A stretch of DNA of 64,000 bases, taken from assembly GCF_000696385.1 (NCBI RefSeq), contig NZ_JJMN01000070.1, forward strand, positions 186,001 through 250,000. The letters are read 5' to 3'. This DNA comes from Vibrio metoecus. GTDB taxonomy: Bacteria > Pseudomonadota > Gammaproteobacteria > Enterobacterales > Vibrionaceae. The notes beneath the pieces were generated by a model. It did no database searches and was not told where the DNA came from. It saw only the letters and a list, made by a program, of their open reading frames with translations. The position numbers and the translations under genes are program-made. Below, in pieces: positions 48,632 through 57,739 of this stretch (position 1 is its first letter; every line of letters begins with the position of its first letter).

Positions 48632-50104
48632 TTAGGCTTTCACAGGGATGTTCGCTAATAATGCGACCATTTGTTGCCAGTAAAGATCTACGGTATCAAT
48701 TTTTACTTTTTCATCAGGTGAATGCGGGAACTTGATGGTTGGACCAAACGAAACCATATCCATATTAGGATAAGGTTTTTTAAACAACCCACATTCAAGG
48801 CCTGCATGGATCACCATGATGTTCGGTTTGTGGCCGTAAATACCTTCATACATATCACGGAAAATATGCATGATTTCGGAATCGGCATCCGGTTTCCAGC
48901 CTGGGTACGCGCCAGAAAGCTCAAGCTCGGCACCTGCCAGCTCAGCGACCGATTGCAACATACCTTCCACTTGCTGGCGACCCGAATCCATCAACGAGCG
49001 GATAAGACACAACACTTTGATTTGCGAAGCTTCGGTCGTGATCACGCCTACGTTTAGTGAGGTTTCCACGACACCAGCGATGTCATCACTCATGCGGATC
49101 ACGCCATTGGGGCAAGCGTTGAGCGCGGCAATAAAACGTTGCTGTGTACCAGATGTCAGCATTTGAGCGTTGATCTCTTTGGTATCAAGGAAAGTCACCA
49201 GACTGGTTTCAACCTTACCCAACTCCGCTTTGAGTAAGTCAGTATAATGGTTAAATAGTGTTTCTAATTCGGCGACTCGGTTTTCTGGCAGTGCCACCGT
49301 CACAAACGCTTCACGTGGAATAGCGTTACGCAGGCTACCGCCACGAAATTCGATTAAACGAAGTTCTAATTCTTTGGCATGTCCCGCTAAGAAGCGAGCC
49401 ATCAGTTTGTTCGCGTTACCGCGGCCAGTGTGAATATCACAACCCGAATGGCCGCCTTTCAAGCCTTTCAAGGTCAGTTGACGTCCCACATAGCCAGCAG
49501 GAACTGCTTCACGTTCAATAGGGAAAGCAAACTCGGCATTCACGCCACCAGCGCAACCCATGTAAACTTCGCCTTCTTGTTCTGAGTCGGTATTGAGTAG
49601 GATATCGCCTTCCAGCCAACCCTCTTTCAGACCAAAAGCGCCGGTCATCCCCGCCTCTTCATCAATAGTCAGTAAAACTTCAATTGGGCCGTGAGGAATA
49701 TCTTTAGACGCTAAAACTGCAAGGCAAGAAGCCATGCCGATACCGTTGTCGGAACCTAAGGTCGTTCCTTTTGCCGTAACCCATTCGCCATCGATATAAG
49801 GTTGAATGGGGTCTTTAGTGAAGTCATGGTCAGTGTCTTCATTCTTTTGCGGCACCATGTCAATGTGTGCTTGAAGTACCACACCTTTACGATTTTCCAT
49901 GCCTGGTGTCGCCGGCTTTTTAATAAAGACGTTGCCTGTTTCATCACGACGTACAGCGAAACCTTCTTCCTTTGCCCAGCCAATGATGTATTGAGCTAAC
50001 GCCTCTTCATGTTTTGAAGGGTGTGGAATGGAACAGATGGTCGCAAAAAAAGGCCAAATAGGATTTGACGATAACTTACTGATTTCGGTTTGGAACTCAG
50101 ACAC
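48632..50104 (-). CDS. pepD: Aminoacyl-histidine dipeptidase (peptidase D)
   Basis: PepD is a dinuclear zinc M20 peptidase that cuts Xaa-His dipeptides such as carnosine. The 490-residue protein has ICSIPHPSKHEEALAQYIIG, VVLQAHIDMVPQKN and GTTLGSDNGIGMASCLAVLA with metal ligands, LLTIDEEAGMTGAFGL with the catalytic Glu pair, KGLKGGHSGCDIHTGRGNAN and VIHAGLECGLF. GTG 50104 is chosen because AAGGAG lies 6 nt before it; the 15 extra residues of the longer frame have no family match. The 310 bp upstream (50150-50459) show no gene I can support. Confidence 0.93.
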   Translation of the reverse strand: MSEFQTEISKLSSNPIWPFFATICSIPHPSKHEEALAQYIIGWAKEEGFAVRRDETGNVFIKKPATPGMENRKGVVLQAHIDMVPQKNEDTDHDFTKDPIQPYIDGEWVTAKGTTLGSDNGIGMASCLAVLASKDIPHGPIEVLLTIDEEAGMTGAFGLKEGWLEGDILLNTDSEQEGEVYMGCAGGVNAEFAFPIEREAVPAGYVGRQLTLKGLKGGHSGCDIHTGRGNANKLMARFLAGHAKELELRLIEFRGGSLRNAIPREAFVTVALPENRVAELETLFNHYTDLLKAELGKVETSLVTFLDTKEINAQMLTSGTQQRFIAALNACPNGVIRMSDDIAGVVETSLNVGVITTEASQIKVLCLIRSLMDSGRQQVEGMLQSVAELAGAELELSGAYPGWKPDADSEIMHIFRDMYEGIYGHKPNIMVIHAGLECGLFKKPYPNMDMVSFGPTIKFPHSPDEKVKIDTVDLYWQQMVALLANIPVKA

Positions 50105-50407
50105 AGATGACTCCTTACTGTAGGTTTTCCCATTTATTCTCTTAGCCAAATTCGTTCATGGTAGAGAATTTACCTGTAACAGGTGGGTACTTTCGCTGCA
50201 CAGCATATCACTGAGCTAGGCGGTGGTGTAGGTCAAAAAGTGCTAGGAATGCGGGTTTTACTTTTTTGGTCTTATGCCGCCGAACAGAGTAAAGCCTCTT
50301 GGTTGGCTAATGAAATGCATCAATATGCACTTTTGGTGTAATTTAACTTTATAAAACTGTAATTTAATTACCTTAATATACTAACAGAGATCAAATAAAA
50401 TGATTTT

Positions 50408-50423
50408 TGTGATTTTAATCACC
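50408..50423 (+). promoter_or_regulatory. CRP site at the small RNA promoter
   Basis: TGTGATTTTAATCACC matches TGTGA-N6-TCACA at 9 of 10 positions. Its centre is about 50 bp before the inferred RNA start and just upstream of the -35 element, compatible with CRP control of this promoter. Confidence 0.65.
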
Positions 50424-50430
50424 ATTTTTA

Positions 50431-50458
50431 TTGTAATTAAATTTCTTGGTGGTATATT
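50431..50458 (+). promoter_or_regulatory. Promoter of the VcdRP-like small RNA
   Basis: TTGTAA (-35), 16-bp spacer, TATATT (-10) form a sigma-70 promoter by inspection. Transcription would start near 50465. Confidence 0.6.
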
Positions 50459-50569
50459 TATGTACAACTTCGCTAGCGAAGAAAAAACGCTCAAAGGATG
50501 AGTCCGATTTATCGCCTCCATGGAACCGAGAAATCAAGTAAACAGTTTTTGATTTTAATGGTGATAGTT

Positions 50570-50659
50570 ATGAATAAAGGTTTATCGTCTGTAATGTTCT
50601 GGAATCAACACGCTGTGTATACCGGTAACTTTGCATACCCTCGTAGCTTCGGTTACTAA
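50570..50659 (+). CDS. vcdP: Small protein VcdP (29 residues), probable
   Basis: The ORF starts at ATG 50570 and encodes 29 residues, beginning MNKGLSSVMFWNQHAVYTGN and ending FAYPRSFGY. It has many aromatic residues and no membrane span. VcdP of V. cholerae is also 29 residues and acts on citrate synthase GltA. A clear Shine-Dalgarno sequence is not visible (GGTGATAGTT precedes the ATG), so translation may be modest. The match rests on size and context. Confidence 0.65.
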   Translation: MNKGLSSVMFWNQHAVYTGNFAYPRSFGY

Positions 50660-50744
50660 TACGCAAATTTTTGCGTCTCGAACAAGTTTTGTTCACCCCT
50701 AAATTAGAATTTATTGGCAACCAAATTTGGTTGATATGATTCAC

Positions 50745-50776
50745 CGCCATCTCTGTTGAGGTGGCGTTTTTTTTTT
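50745..50776 (+). terminator. Rho-independent terminator of the small RNA
   Basis: A 9-bp stem CGCCATCTC / GAGGTGGCG (one G-U pair) with loop TGTT is followed by ten T, a typical Hfq-dependent sRNA end. Confidence 0.92.
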
Positions 50777-50945
50777 GCGCTTTACAAAGATAACTGTCGA
50801 TGTTGATCGCAACATTTTGTTTGTGAAGCTCAATTTTCCTTCCTCGTCCTAGGTCTTTTCCTTGTTTGCCTAGAAAACCAGCGCGCAGTCAGAATTGTGT
50901 CTGGAATTTGTTATTTGATAACTCTATAATCGCCGCCAATCGTTT

Positions 50946-50961
50946 ACGCAACCGTTTACTT
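50946..50961 (+). promoter_or_regulatory. Candidate PurR box before the purine permease
   Basis: ACGCAACCGTTTACTT matches the PurR consensus ACGCAAACGTTTGCGT at 13 of 16 positions with the central CG kept. It ends 23 bp before the permease start codon. Confidence 0.55.
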
Positions 50962-50984
50962 TTTTATCTTTAAAGGATTCGAAC

Positions 50985-52277
50985 ATGCTGGAAAAGCTTT
51001 TTAAACTCAGTGAATATCGTACTAACGTGCGTACTGAGATCCTCGCTGGGGTCACCACTTTCCTGACCATGGCTTACATTATTTTTGTTAACCCAGCGAT
51101 TTTGTCGGATGCTGGCATGGATCGCGGAGCTGTGTTTGTCGCGACCTGTTTGGCTGCAGCGATTGGCTGTTTCATCATGGGTTTTATCGCCAACTATCCG
51201 ATCGCCCAAGCACCAGGTATGGGGCTTAACGCCTTCTTTACTTACGGTGTGGTTTTGGGCATGGGGCATACATGGCAAGTGGCACTGGCCGCTGTATTTT
51301 GCTCTGGTGTGCTGTTTATCCTACTCAGCCTGTTCAAAATTCGTGAATGGATCATCAATTCAATTCCGCATTCTTTACGTACCGGCATCTCAGCGGGTAT
51401 TGGCTTATTTTTGGCTTTCATCGCATTAAAAAATGCGGGTATCGTCGTCGATAACCCAGCGACACTGGTTTCACTCGGTGCGATCACCTCATTGCATGCG
51501 GTATTGGGCGCGGTAGGTTTCTTCCTGACGATTGGCTTGGTATACCGTGGCGTAAAAGGTGCGGTGATGATTGCCATTTTAGCGGTGACAGGCCTTGGCT
51601 TAGTTTTCGGTGATGTACAGTGGGGCGGTGTGATGTCAGCGCCACCAAGCATTGCGCCGACATTCTTGCAACTGGATTTCTCTTCAGTCTTTGAATTGGG
51701 GATGATTTCAGTGGTGTTTGCTTTCCTATTTGTTGACTTGTTTGATACCGCAGGCACTTTGGTGGGCGTAGCGACAAAAGCAGATTTGATTGAAAAAGAT
51801 GGCAAAATTCCTCGCCTAAATCGCGCACTGTTAGCGGATTCTACCGCGACTTCCGTTGGGGCATTGCTGGGTACTTCAAATACTACCTCGTACATCGAAA
51901 GTGTTTCCGGTGTCGCGGTAGGTGGACGTACGGGTTTAACCGCTGTGGTGGTTGGCATTTTGTTCCTTCTTGCATTATTCTTCTCGCCACTAGCGGGTAT
52001 GATCCCAGCTTATGCAACAGCGGGTGCACTTTTCTATGTAGCTATTCTGATGATGTCAGGTTTAGTGAGCATTGATTGGCGTGACCTGACTGAAGCGGCA
52101 CCCACTGTTGTCACCTGTTTGATGATGCCTCTGACATTCTCAATTGCCGAAGGTATCTCACTGGGTTTCATTGCTTATGCGGCGATCAAACTCTTCAGTG
52201 GTAAAGGACGCAGCGTCTCCCTCAGTGTATGGGTGATGGCAGCCATTTTTGTCATCAAATACATTTTGGCAGCGTAA
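50985..52277 (+). CDS. NCS2 family purine permease (adenine/guanine/hypoxanthine type)
   Basis: A 430-residue membrane protein with about 12-14 spans of the AzgA-like branch of NCS2. Signature parts are LFKLSEYRTNVRTEILAGVT, TFLTMAYIIFVNPAILSDAG, ANYPIAQAPGMGLNAFFTYG, VFAFLFVDLFDTAGTLVGVA and ALLGTSNTTSYIESVSGVAV. These import adenine, guanine or hypoxanthine with protons. The PurR-like box and the neighbouring gpt, 37 bp on, point to purine salvage. Which base it prefers is not evident. Confidence 0.92.
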   Translation: MLEKLFKLSEYRTNVRTEILAGVTTFLTMAYIIFVNPAILSDAGMDRGAVFVATCLAAAIGCFIMGFIANYPIAQAPGMGLNAFFTYGVVLGMGHTWQVALAAVFCSGVLFILLSLFKIREWIINSIPHSLRTGISAGIGLFLAFIALKNAGIVVDNPATLVSLGAITSLHAVLGAVGFFLTIGLVYRGVKGAVMIAILAVTGLGLVFGDVQWGGVMSAPPSIAPTFLQLDFSSVFELGMISVVFAFLFVDLFDTAGTLVGVATKADLIEKDGKIPRLNRALLADSTATSVGALLGTSNTTSYIESVSGVAVGGRTGLTAVVVGILFLLALFFSPLAGMIPAYATAGALFYVAILMMSGLVSIDWRDLTEAAPTVVTCLMMPLTFSIAEGISLGFIAYAAIKLFSGKGRSVSLSVWVMAAIFVIKYILAA

Positions 52278-52314
52278 GAGAAGAAATTATAAAAATTCAA
52301 TTTAGGTTTATCAC

Positions 52315-52781
52315 ATGAGCAAAAAATTCGTTATCACCTGGGACAATATGCAGCATTACTGCCGTGAACTTGCACAGCGTCAAATGCCTGCAGAACAATG
52401 GAAAGGTATCTTGGGTGTCAGCCGTGGTGGCTTAGTTCCAGCTGCAATTCTCGCTCGTGAATTGGGTATTCGTTATGTAGATACTGTGTGTATCTCTAGC
52501 TATGACCATGATCACCAGCGTGATATGACAGTATTAAAAGCACCTGAGCATGACGGGGAAGGTTTCCTGATCATTGATGATCTCGTGGATAGCGGTGATA
52601 CCGCGCGTAAAAATTCGCGAAATGTATCCAAAAAGCTAAATTTGTCACTGTGTGTGCTAAGCCTGCTGGTAAAGACTTGGTTGATGAATATGTAGTTGAT
52701 ATTCCACAAGACACTTGGATTGAACAGCCATGGGATATGGTTCTGTCCTACGTTGAGCCAGTCAATCGTAAGCAAAAGTAG
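52315..52781 (+). CDS. gpt: Xanthine-guanine phosphoribosyltransferase (frame broken at 52609-52634)
   Basis: Gpt converts guanine, xanthine and hypoxanthine with PRPP to nucleotides. The first part reads [40 protein letters not shown] and [16 protein letters not shown], the PRPP-binding loop. The frame then breaks. Removing one A from 52609-52613 and one from 52630-52634 gives [20 protein letters not shown], then [20 protein letters not shown], and the stop at 52781, for 154 residues as expected. It follows the purine permease closely and ends in a terminator. Confidence 0.93.
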
Positions 52782-52800
52782 TCTTTTTGCATAGAATTTG

Positions 52801-52830
52801 AAAATGACCCTTTCAAGGGTCATTTTTTTT
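52801..52830 (+). terminator. Terminator after gpt
   Basis: A 10-bp stem AAAATGACCC / GGGTCATTTT with a 6-nt loop is followed by more T. Confidence 0.9.
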
Positions 52831-52877
52831 AACTACTGTTAGGCCAACTTAGCGTAATGCCAGCATAGAGACTTGTC

Positions 52878-54125
52878 ATGTCAGAAGCGATCAGCAAAAA
52901 CCTGTCTGAGACCCTATTCCAAAACCATAAACAAGCCAAAGAAACGTCTTCGCTTACTCAATACATGCCAAGCAGTTTAGAGCTGTTAGATGCGCGTCGT
53001 GAGCAATCGTCCTCCGCTTGGTATCGTAACTTACGTCGTTTGCAATGGGTGTGGCAGGGGATTAATCCGGTTGAACAGGAAGAAGTGCTCGCGCGGATTG
53101 CGTCATCCACTCATTCGCGTACTCATGATGAATGGTTAGATACTGTAATGGGCTACCGCAGTGGTAACTGGACTTACGAGTGGACACGTGTTGGCATGTT
53201 GCATCAAAAGCAAGCGGCTGAACGTCAAGGCGAAGAGGCGGCTGATGAAATGTTCACTGCTGCACTCTGTTATAGCATCGCAGGTTATCCGCACCTTAAA
53301 AATGATAATTTGGCCTTACAAGCGCAAGTTCTGGCCAATAACGCCTATCAAGAGGGCGCTAAACTCACCGGTTTTGTGGTTAAGCGTTTAGAATTTTCTT
53401 ACCAAAACAAAAAAGTCGCAGGCTATCTGCACTTGTGTAATACGGATTCGCCTAAGCCTGTGGTGTTGGTCAGTGCGGGGTTAGACAGCCTACAAACCGA
53501 TATGTGGCGTCTGTTTCGCGATTATTTAGCTAAGCGAGACATCGCTATGCTGACGATTGATATGCCATCACTTGGAGCAAGCTCACAATGGCCTCTGACG
53601 GAAGACTCGTCCTGTCTGCATCAAGCCGTACTGAATCAGTTGGCCGATCTGCCTTGGGTCGACCATTTCCGTGTCGGGCTAATCGGTTTTCGTTTTGGTG
53701 GTAACTCAATGACCCGCCTTGCTTTTCTCGAATCGGACAAAATAAAAGCCTGTGTTGCGTTAGGGGCTCCGATCCACGATATTTTTACCTCGCCGAACAA
53801 ATTAGCGGGTATGCCGAAAATGTATCTTGATGTTCTGGCATCACGCTTAGGGAAAAACGTAGTCGATGTGCGCAGCTTAGCGGGGCAATTGATGGCGTGG
53901 TCGCTGAAAGTACAGGGGTTCATGTCTGGCCGCAGAACCAAAACGCCGATCTTGGCACTCGGGTTAGAAGGGGATCCGGTATCACCTTATTCAGACAATC
54001 AACTTGTGGCACTGTTTAGTCATGGTGGACAAGCAAAGAAAGTAAAAAGTAAAACAATTTCACAGGGATATGAGCAATCCCTCGATTTGGCAATAAACTG
54101 GCTAGAAGATGAACTTTGCAAGTGA
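52878..54125 (+). CDS. frsA: FrsA family alpha/beta hydrolase-fold protein
   Basis: FrsA (fermentation-respiration switch protein, YafA) is known from Vibrio and enterics; its biochemical activity is disputed. The 415-residue protein has an N-terminal helical part (LRRLQWVWQGINPVEQEEVL, GYRSGNWTYEWTRVGMLH). The alpha/beta hydrolase domain has VVLVSAGLDSLQTDMWRLFR, MLTIDMPSLGASSQWPLTED, VGLIGFRFGGNSMTRLAFLE in place of the usual GxSxG (Phe-Arg-Phe, with no nucleophilic Ser at the centre) and PILALGLEGDPVSPYSDN. It precedes crl, as in E. coli. Confidence 0.92.
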   Translation: MSEAISKNLSETLFQNHKQAKETSSLTQYMPSSLELLDARREQSSSAWYRNLRRLQWVWQGINPVEQEEVLARIASSTHSRTHDEWLDTVMGYRSGNWTYEWTRVGMLHQKQAAERQGEEAADEMFTAALCYSIAGYPHLKNDNLALQAQVLANNAYQEGAKLTGFVVKRLEFSYQNKKVAGYLHLCNTDSPKPVVLVSAGLDSLQTDMWRLFRDYLAKRDIAMLTIDMPSLGASSQWPLTEDSSCLHQAVLNQLADLPWVDHFRVGLIGFRFGGNSMTRLAFLESDKIKACVALGAPIHDIFTSPNKLAGMPKMYLDVLASRLGKNVVDVRSLAGQLMAWSLKVQGFMSGRRTKTPILALGLEGDPVSPYSDNQLVALFSHGGQAKKVKSKTISQGYEQSLDLAINWLEDELCK

Positions 54126-54271
54126 CATTTTCATAAAAGTCATCAAGATTAAACATTAAGTGGCGAATGTTTGTTCGTCCAATAATTAAATTTTCCCAAT
54201 GACTTGGTGTTGCCACGCCAAGTTGCTAGGGGATGAAAATGGCTCTTGATTGCTGCTTATGGAGATGAACT

Positions 54272-54661
54272 ATGTCAGAGATGACCAAAACCCCCACCCA
54301 CTACCGTCTACTTTCAACGTTGAAAGCTATTGGCCCCTATTTACGGGAAGGGCAGTGTAGTGAGCAAGTCTATTTATTTGATTGTCTCGCCTCGTGTGTT
54401 AACGATAAAAAATCCCCTGAAAAACGAGAGTTTTGGGGCTGGTGGATGGTATTGACCCACCACGAGCAGGAAATGTCTGCGTGTTACCATATTGGCCGTT
54501 ATACGCTCTCAGGAGATTGGATAGCGGAAGAAATTCCCGATGCGGCACAAAACGAAGTGAAGCACACCCAGACTGAATTTCACAAAAAGTTGGAGAAAAC
54601 GTTACGCGAACGTTTCGAAATGACCTTAGCTGTTGCTAGCGAGTCAGCCGATTTTGCTTAA
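54272..54661 (+). CDS. crl: Sigma factor-binding protein Crl
   Basis: Crl binds RpoS and helps it associate with core RNA polymerase. The 129-residue protein has HYRLLSTLKAIGPYLREGQC, YLFDCLASCVNDKKSPEKRE and FWGWWMVLTHHEQEMSACYH, which are diagnostic for Crl. The frame is intact. It lies after frsA and before proBA, a gene order close to that in E. coli, and ends in a strong terminator. Confidence 0.93.
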   Translation: MSEMTKTPTHYRLLSTLKAIGPYLREGQCSEQVYLFDCLASCVNDKKSPEKREFWGWWMVLTHHEQEMSACYHIGRYTLSGDWIAEEIPDAAQNEVKHTQTEFHKKLEKTLRERFEMTLAVASESADFA

Positions 54662-54687
54662 TTGACCCAGTTCAATCGTTAACCTAA

Positions 54688-54714
54688 AGAAAAAGGTGCT
54701 TTTGCACCTTTTTC
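54688..54714 (+). terminator. Terminator after crl
   Basis: A stem AAAAGGTGC / GCACCTTTT with loop TTTT is followed by TCTG. It separates crl from proBA. Confidence 0.88.
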
Positions 54715-54781
54715 TGCTTGTGCAATGCAGTGCGGATTGCTAAAACATCGTCTCTTAAAGTTTTTCTCGACAGAAGCAATC

Positions 54782-55915
54782 ATGACTACAAATCAACGAA
54801 GCGCAAAGGCTCCACAAACGGTTGTTGTGAAGCTGGGAACCAGTGTTCTGACCGGTGGTACTCTTGCGCTGGATCGAGCTCATATGGTTGAGCTTGCACG
54901 CCAGTGTGCAGAACTGAAAAAACAAGGTCACTCAGTAGTGATCGTGACTTCGGGTGCCATTGCGGCAGGCCGTGAGCACTTAGGTTACCCTGCGCTGCCC
55001 AACGCGATCTCCAGCAAGCAACTGCTGGCCGCTGTTGGGCAAAGTCGTTTGATTCAAGTATGGGAATCGCTGTTTGCGATTTACGGCATCAAAATTGGTC
55101 AGATGCTGCTAACACGTGCCGATCTTGATGATCGTGAACGTTTCCTTAATGCGCGTGACACCATCAATGCTTTGGTTGAAAACGGTATTGTGCCTGTGGT
55201 CAACGAAAACGATGCGGTGGCGACCAACGAAATCAAAGTCGGTGACAACGACAATCTATCGGCATTGGTCGGGATTTTGTGTGGCGCGGATAAGCTGCTG
55301 CTACTGACCGATCAAAAAGGCTTGTTTACGGCCGACCCGCGTAAAGATCCCAATGCTCAACTGATCAAAGAAGTGACCACTATTGATGACACACTGCGCA
55401 AAATTGCCGGTGGCAGTGGTACTACACTCGGTACCGGTGGCATGGCGACCAAACTGCAAGCGGCAGATATTGCACGCCGTGCTGGGATTGAAGTCATCAT
55501 TGCGGCAGGTCGTGCGCCCAATGTGATTTTTGATTCGTTGAGCGAGGAGCCACAAGGTACGCGTTTCTTAGCCTTGGAAGAAGCCTTAGAAAACCGTAAA
55601 CGGTGGATTTTAGCGGGACCTGCGGCTTCTGGTGACATTGTGATTGATGATGGTGCAGTGAAAGCCGTATTCAACAAAGGCAGTAGCTTGTTAGCCAAAG
55701 GCGTTATACGCGTACAAGGCCATTTCAATCGTGGTGAAGTGGTACGTGTTCTGGACAAACAAAACCACTTGGTTGCGCGTGGCATTTCAGCCTATGCCCA
55801 TGATGCTTTAGCCGAAATTGCGGGTAAGCACAGTAAAGAGATCATCGATATTTTAGGCTACGATCACGGCTCAGAAGTGATCCACCGCGACGACATGGTC
55901 GTGATTCAAGAATAA
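54782..55915 (+). CDS. proB: Glutamate 5-kinase
   Basis: ProB phosphorylates glutamate in the first step of proline synthesis. The 377-residue protein has the amino-acid-kinase domain (about 15-270: [78 protein letters not shown]) and a C-terminal PUA domain (about 285-375: [20 protein letters not shown]). ATG 54782 is chosen over 54725 because the family starts here. It is followed 8 bp later by proA. Confidence 0.94.
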   Translation: MTTNQRSAKAPQTVVVKLGTSVLTGGTLALDRAHMVELARQCAELKKQGHSVVIVTSGAIAAGREHLGYPALPNAISSKQLLAAVGQSRLIQVWESLFAIYGIKIGQMLLTRADLDDRERFLNARDTINALVENGIVPVVNENDAVATNEIKVGDNDNLSALVGILCGADKLLLLTDQKGLFTADPRKDPNAQLIKEVTTIDDTLRKIAGGSGTTLGTGGMATKLQAADIARRAGIEVIIAAGRAPNVIFDSLSEEPQGTRFLALEEALENRKRWILAGPAASGDIVIDDGAVKAVFNKGSSLLAKGVIRVQGHFNRGEVVRVLDKQNHLVARGISAYAHDALAEIAGKHSKEIIDILGYDHGSEVIHRDDMVVIQE

Positions 55916-55923
55916 AGGAGAGA

Positions 55924-57177
55924 ATGATGGATTTAACCGTACTCGGTAAAGCGGCCAAAGCGGCCTCTTTTCAACTGGCAACGGCCAGTACCGCGCAAAA
56001 AAATCAGGCTCTCGCGATTATGGCCGAGCAGTTGGAAGCGCAAAGCGCGAGTATTCTCGCAGCGAATGATAAAGATATTGCGCTCGGACGCGAGGCGGGT
56101 TTGTCTGACGCCATGTTGGATCGTCTGCTGCTCAATGAGGCTCGCTTACAAGCGATCGCCAATGATGTGCGTAACGTGATCAAGTTAAACGATCCGGTGG
56201 GCAGCGAAATCGATAGCCGCGTATTGGAAAACGGCATGTCGCTGGCGCGTCGTCGCGTACCACTTGGTGTGGTGGGCGTGATTTATGAAGCTCGCCCGAA
56301 CGTCACCATTGATATTGCTGCACTGTGTTTAAAAACTGGTAATGCTGCGATTTTGCGTGGTGGTAAAGAGACCTTTTTCTCTAACATGGAACTGGTCAAA
56401 GTGATCCAGTCGGCGTTGGATAAAGCTGGTTTGCCTGCAGCTTCCGTACAGTACATTGAAAAACCGGATCGTGAACTGGTCACTCAACTACTTAAGATGG
56501 ATGATTACGTGGATATGATCATTCCGCGTGGCGGTGCGGGTCTGCACAAAATGTGTAAAGAAAACAGCACTGTGCCAGTGATCATCGGTGGATTTGGTAT
56601 CAGCCACATTTTCGTGGATGAAAGTGCCGATCTGGATAAATCGGTCGCTGTGATTGAAAACGCCAAAGTACAACGTCCTTCCGCGTGTAATGCACTGGAC
56701 ACCTTATTGGTGCATCAAGCGATTGCCAAACCGTTATTGGAAAAATTGGTCGCAAAATTGAATGACAAAGTGGCATTTGTTGCTGAACCCAAAGCCAAAG
56801 CACTGATGAGTGCCGCGGCCGAGCTGCGTGATGCGCAAGTGGGCGATTTTGATACTGAATGGCTCAGTTACACCTTAGGGGTGAAAGTGGTACAAGACGT
56901 GCAAGAAGCCATTGATCACATGCGTGAACACAATGCGAGCCACTCGGATGCGATCATGACCAATGATCTCTACAATGCTGAGCTGTTTGTAAATACAGCA
57001 GGTTCAGCGGCAGTGTATGTCAACGCCTCTACTCGTTTTACCGATGGTGCTCAGTTTGGTTTAGGCGCAGAAGTGGCGGTCTCGACGCAAAAACTGCACG
57101 CGCGTGGCCCAATGGGGCTGGAAGAGCTCACCAGTTACAAATGGGTAGGTAAAGCCAATTACCTGTCACGCAGCTAA
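55924..57177 (+). CDS. proA: Glutamate-5-semialdehyde dehydrogenase (gamma-glutamyl phosphate reductase)
   Basis: ProA reduces gamma-glutamyl phosphate to the semialdehyde with NADPH, the second proline step. The 417-residue protein has [60 protein letters not shown] and the catalytic Cys in [18 protein letters not shown], plus [20 protein letters not shown] at the end. ATG 55924 and 55927 are both possible behind AAAGGAG. The proBA transcript ends in the terminator at 57201. Confidence 0.95.
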   Translation: MMDLTVLGKAAKAASFQLATASTAQKNQALAIMAEQLEAQSASILAANDKDIALGREAGLSDAMLDRLLLNEARLQAIANDVRNVIKLNDPVGSEIDSRVLENGMSLARRRVPLGVVGVIYEARPNVTIDIAALCLKTGNAAILRGGKETFFSNMELVKVIQSALDKAGLPAASVQYIEKPDRELVTQLLKMDDYVDMIIPRGGAGLHKMCKENSTVPVIIGGFGISHIFVDESADLDKSVAVIENAKVQRPSACNALDTLLVHQAIAKPLLEKLVAKLNDKVAFVAEPKAKALMSAAAELRDAQVGDFDTEWLSYTLGVKVVQDVQEAIDHMREHNASHSDAIMTNDLYNAELFVNTAGSAAVYVNASTRFTDGAQFGLGAEVAVSTQKLHARGPMGLEELTSYKWVGKANYLSRS

Positions 57178-57200
57178 AAATCCAAGTAAAGATGTGATGT

Positions 57201-57224
57201 AAAGGGGCTTCATGCCCCTTTTTC
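57201..57224 (+). terminator. Terminator after proA
   Basis: A 7-bp stem AAGGGGC / GCCCCTT with a 5-nt loop is followed by TTT. Confidence 0.9.
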
Positions 57225-57277
57225 TTTGGCTCTCAAGAGGACATCGGCTACACTGGTTGCCTTGTTATGGAGGTAAT

Positions 57278-57727
57278 ATGCATTGTCCTTTCTGTTCTGA
57301 AAACGATACCAAAGTGATTGACTCACGTTTGGTGGCTGACGGACATCAAGTGCGCCGTCGTCGTCAGTGTCTGGCTTGTAATGAACGCTTTACTACCTTT
57401 GAAAGCGCGGAATTAGTTATGCCGCGAGTGATTAAATCGAACGGTAATCGTGAGCCTTTTGATGAAGAGAAAATGATTGGTGGCTTGCAACGTGCTTTGG
57501 AAAAACGCCCAGTAAGCTCCGATGCGATCGAACTGGCGATCAGCACCATCAAATCCAAGTTGCGCGCCACGGGTGAGCGCGAAGTGCCGAGCAAATTGAT
57601 TGGTAATTTGGTGATGGAGCAATTAAAAGTGCTGGATAAAGTGGCCTATATTCGCTTTGCTTCCGTATATCGTAGCTTTGAAGATGTCCGTGAGTTTGGT
57701 GAAGAGATCGCCAAATTACAGGATTAA
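57278..57727 (+). CDS. nrdR: Transcriptional repressor NrdR
   Basis: NrdR represses ribonucleotide reductase genes in response to ATP/dATP. The 149-residue protein has an N-terminal zinc ribbon ([17 protein letters not shown] and [15 protein letters not shown], four Cys) and an ATP-cone (about 49-139: [20 protein letters not shown]). ATG 57278 is set by TGGAGGT 5-6 nt upstream; the earlier in-frame ATG is not used. It leads the rib operon, 12 bp before ribD, as in many gamma-proteobacteria. Confidence 0.95.
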   Translation: MHCPFCSENDTKVIDSRLVADGHQVRRRRQCLACNERFTTFESAELVMPRVIKSNGNREPFDEEKMIGGLQRALEKRPVSSDAIELAISTIKSKLRATGEREVPSKLIGNLVMEQLKVLDKVAYIRFASVYRSFEDVREFGEEIAKLQD

Positions 57728-57739
57728 TGCACAGCGACT

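Larger units (their letters stand above)
50465..50776 (+). ncRNA. vcdRP: Dual-function small RNA, probable VcdRP
   Basis: A transcription unit of about 310 nt lies alone between pepD and the purine permease. It has a sigma-70 promoter, a CRP site before it, a 29-codon ORF inside, a hairpin at 50661-50676 (ACGCAAAT / ATTTGCGT-like stem), and a strong Rho-independent terminator. V. cholerae VcdRP is a CRP-repressed dual RNA that encodes the 29-residue VcdP and base-pairs with sugar-uptake mRNAs. The ORF length, CRP site and terminator agree with it. I identify it from memory of that description, not by alignment; the 5' end is inferred. Confidence 0.65.

Noticed and set aside
50460..50501. A 13-codon ORF at the start of the small RNA (begins MYNFASEEK)
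   Set aside because: Its ATG lies at or before the inferred RNA start and has no ribosome-binding site, so it is unlikely to be translated.
50661..50676. ACGCAAATTTTTGCGT looks like a PurR box
   Set aside because: It lacks the central CG that PurR needs and lies inside the small RNA, where the same symmetry forms a stem-loop. The PurR-like site at 50946-50961 is the better candidate.
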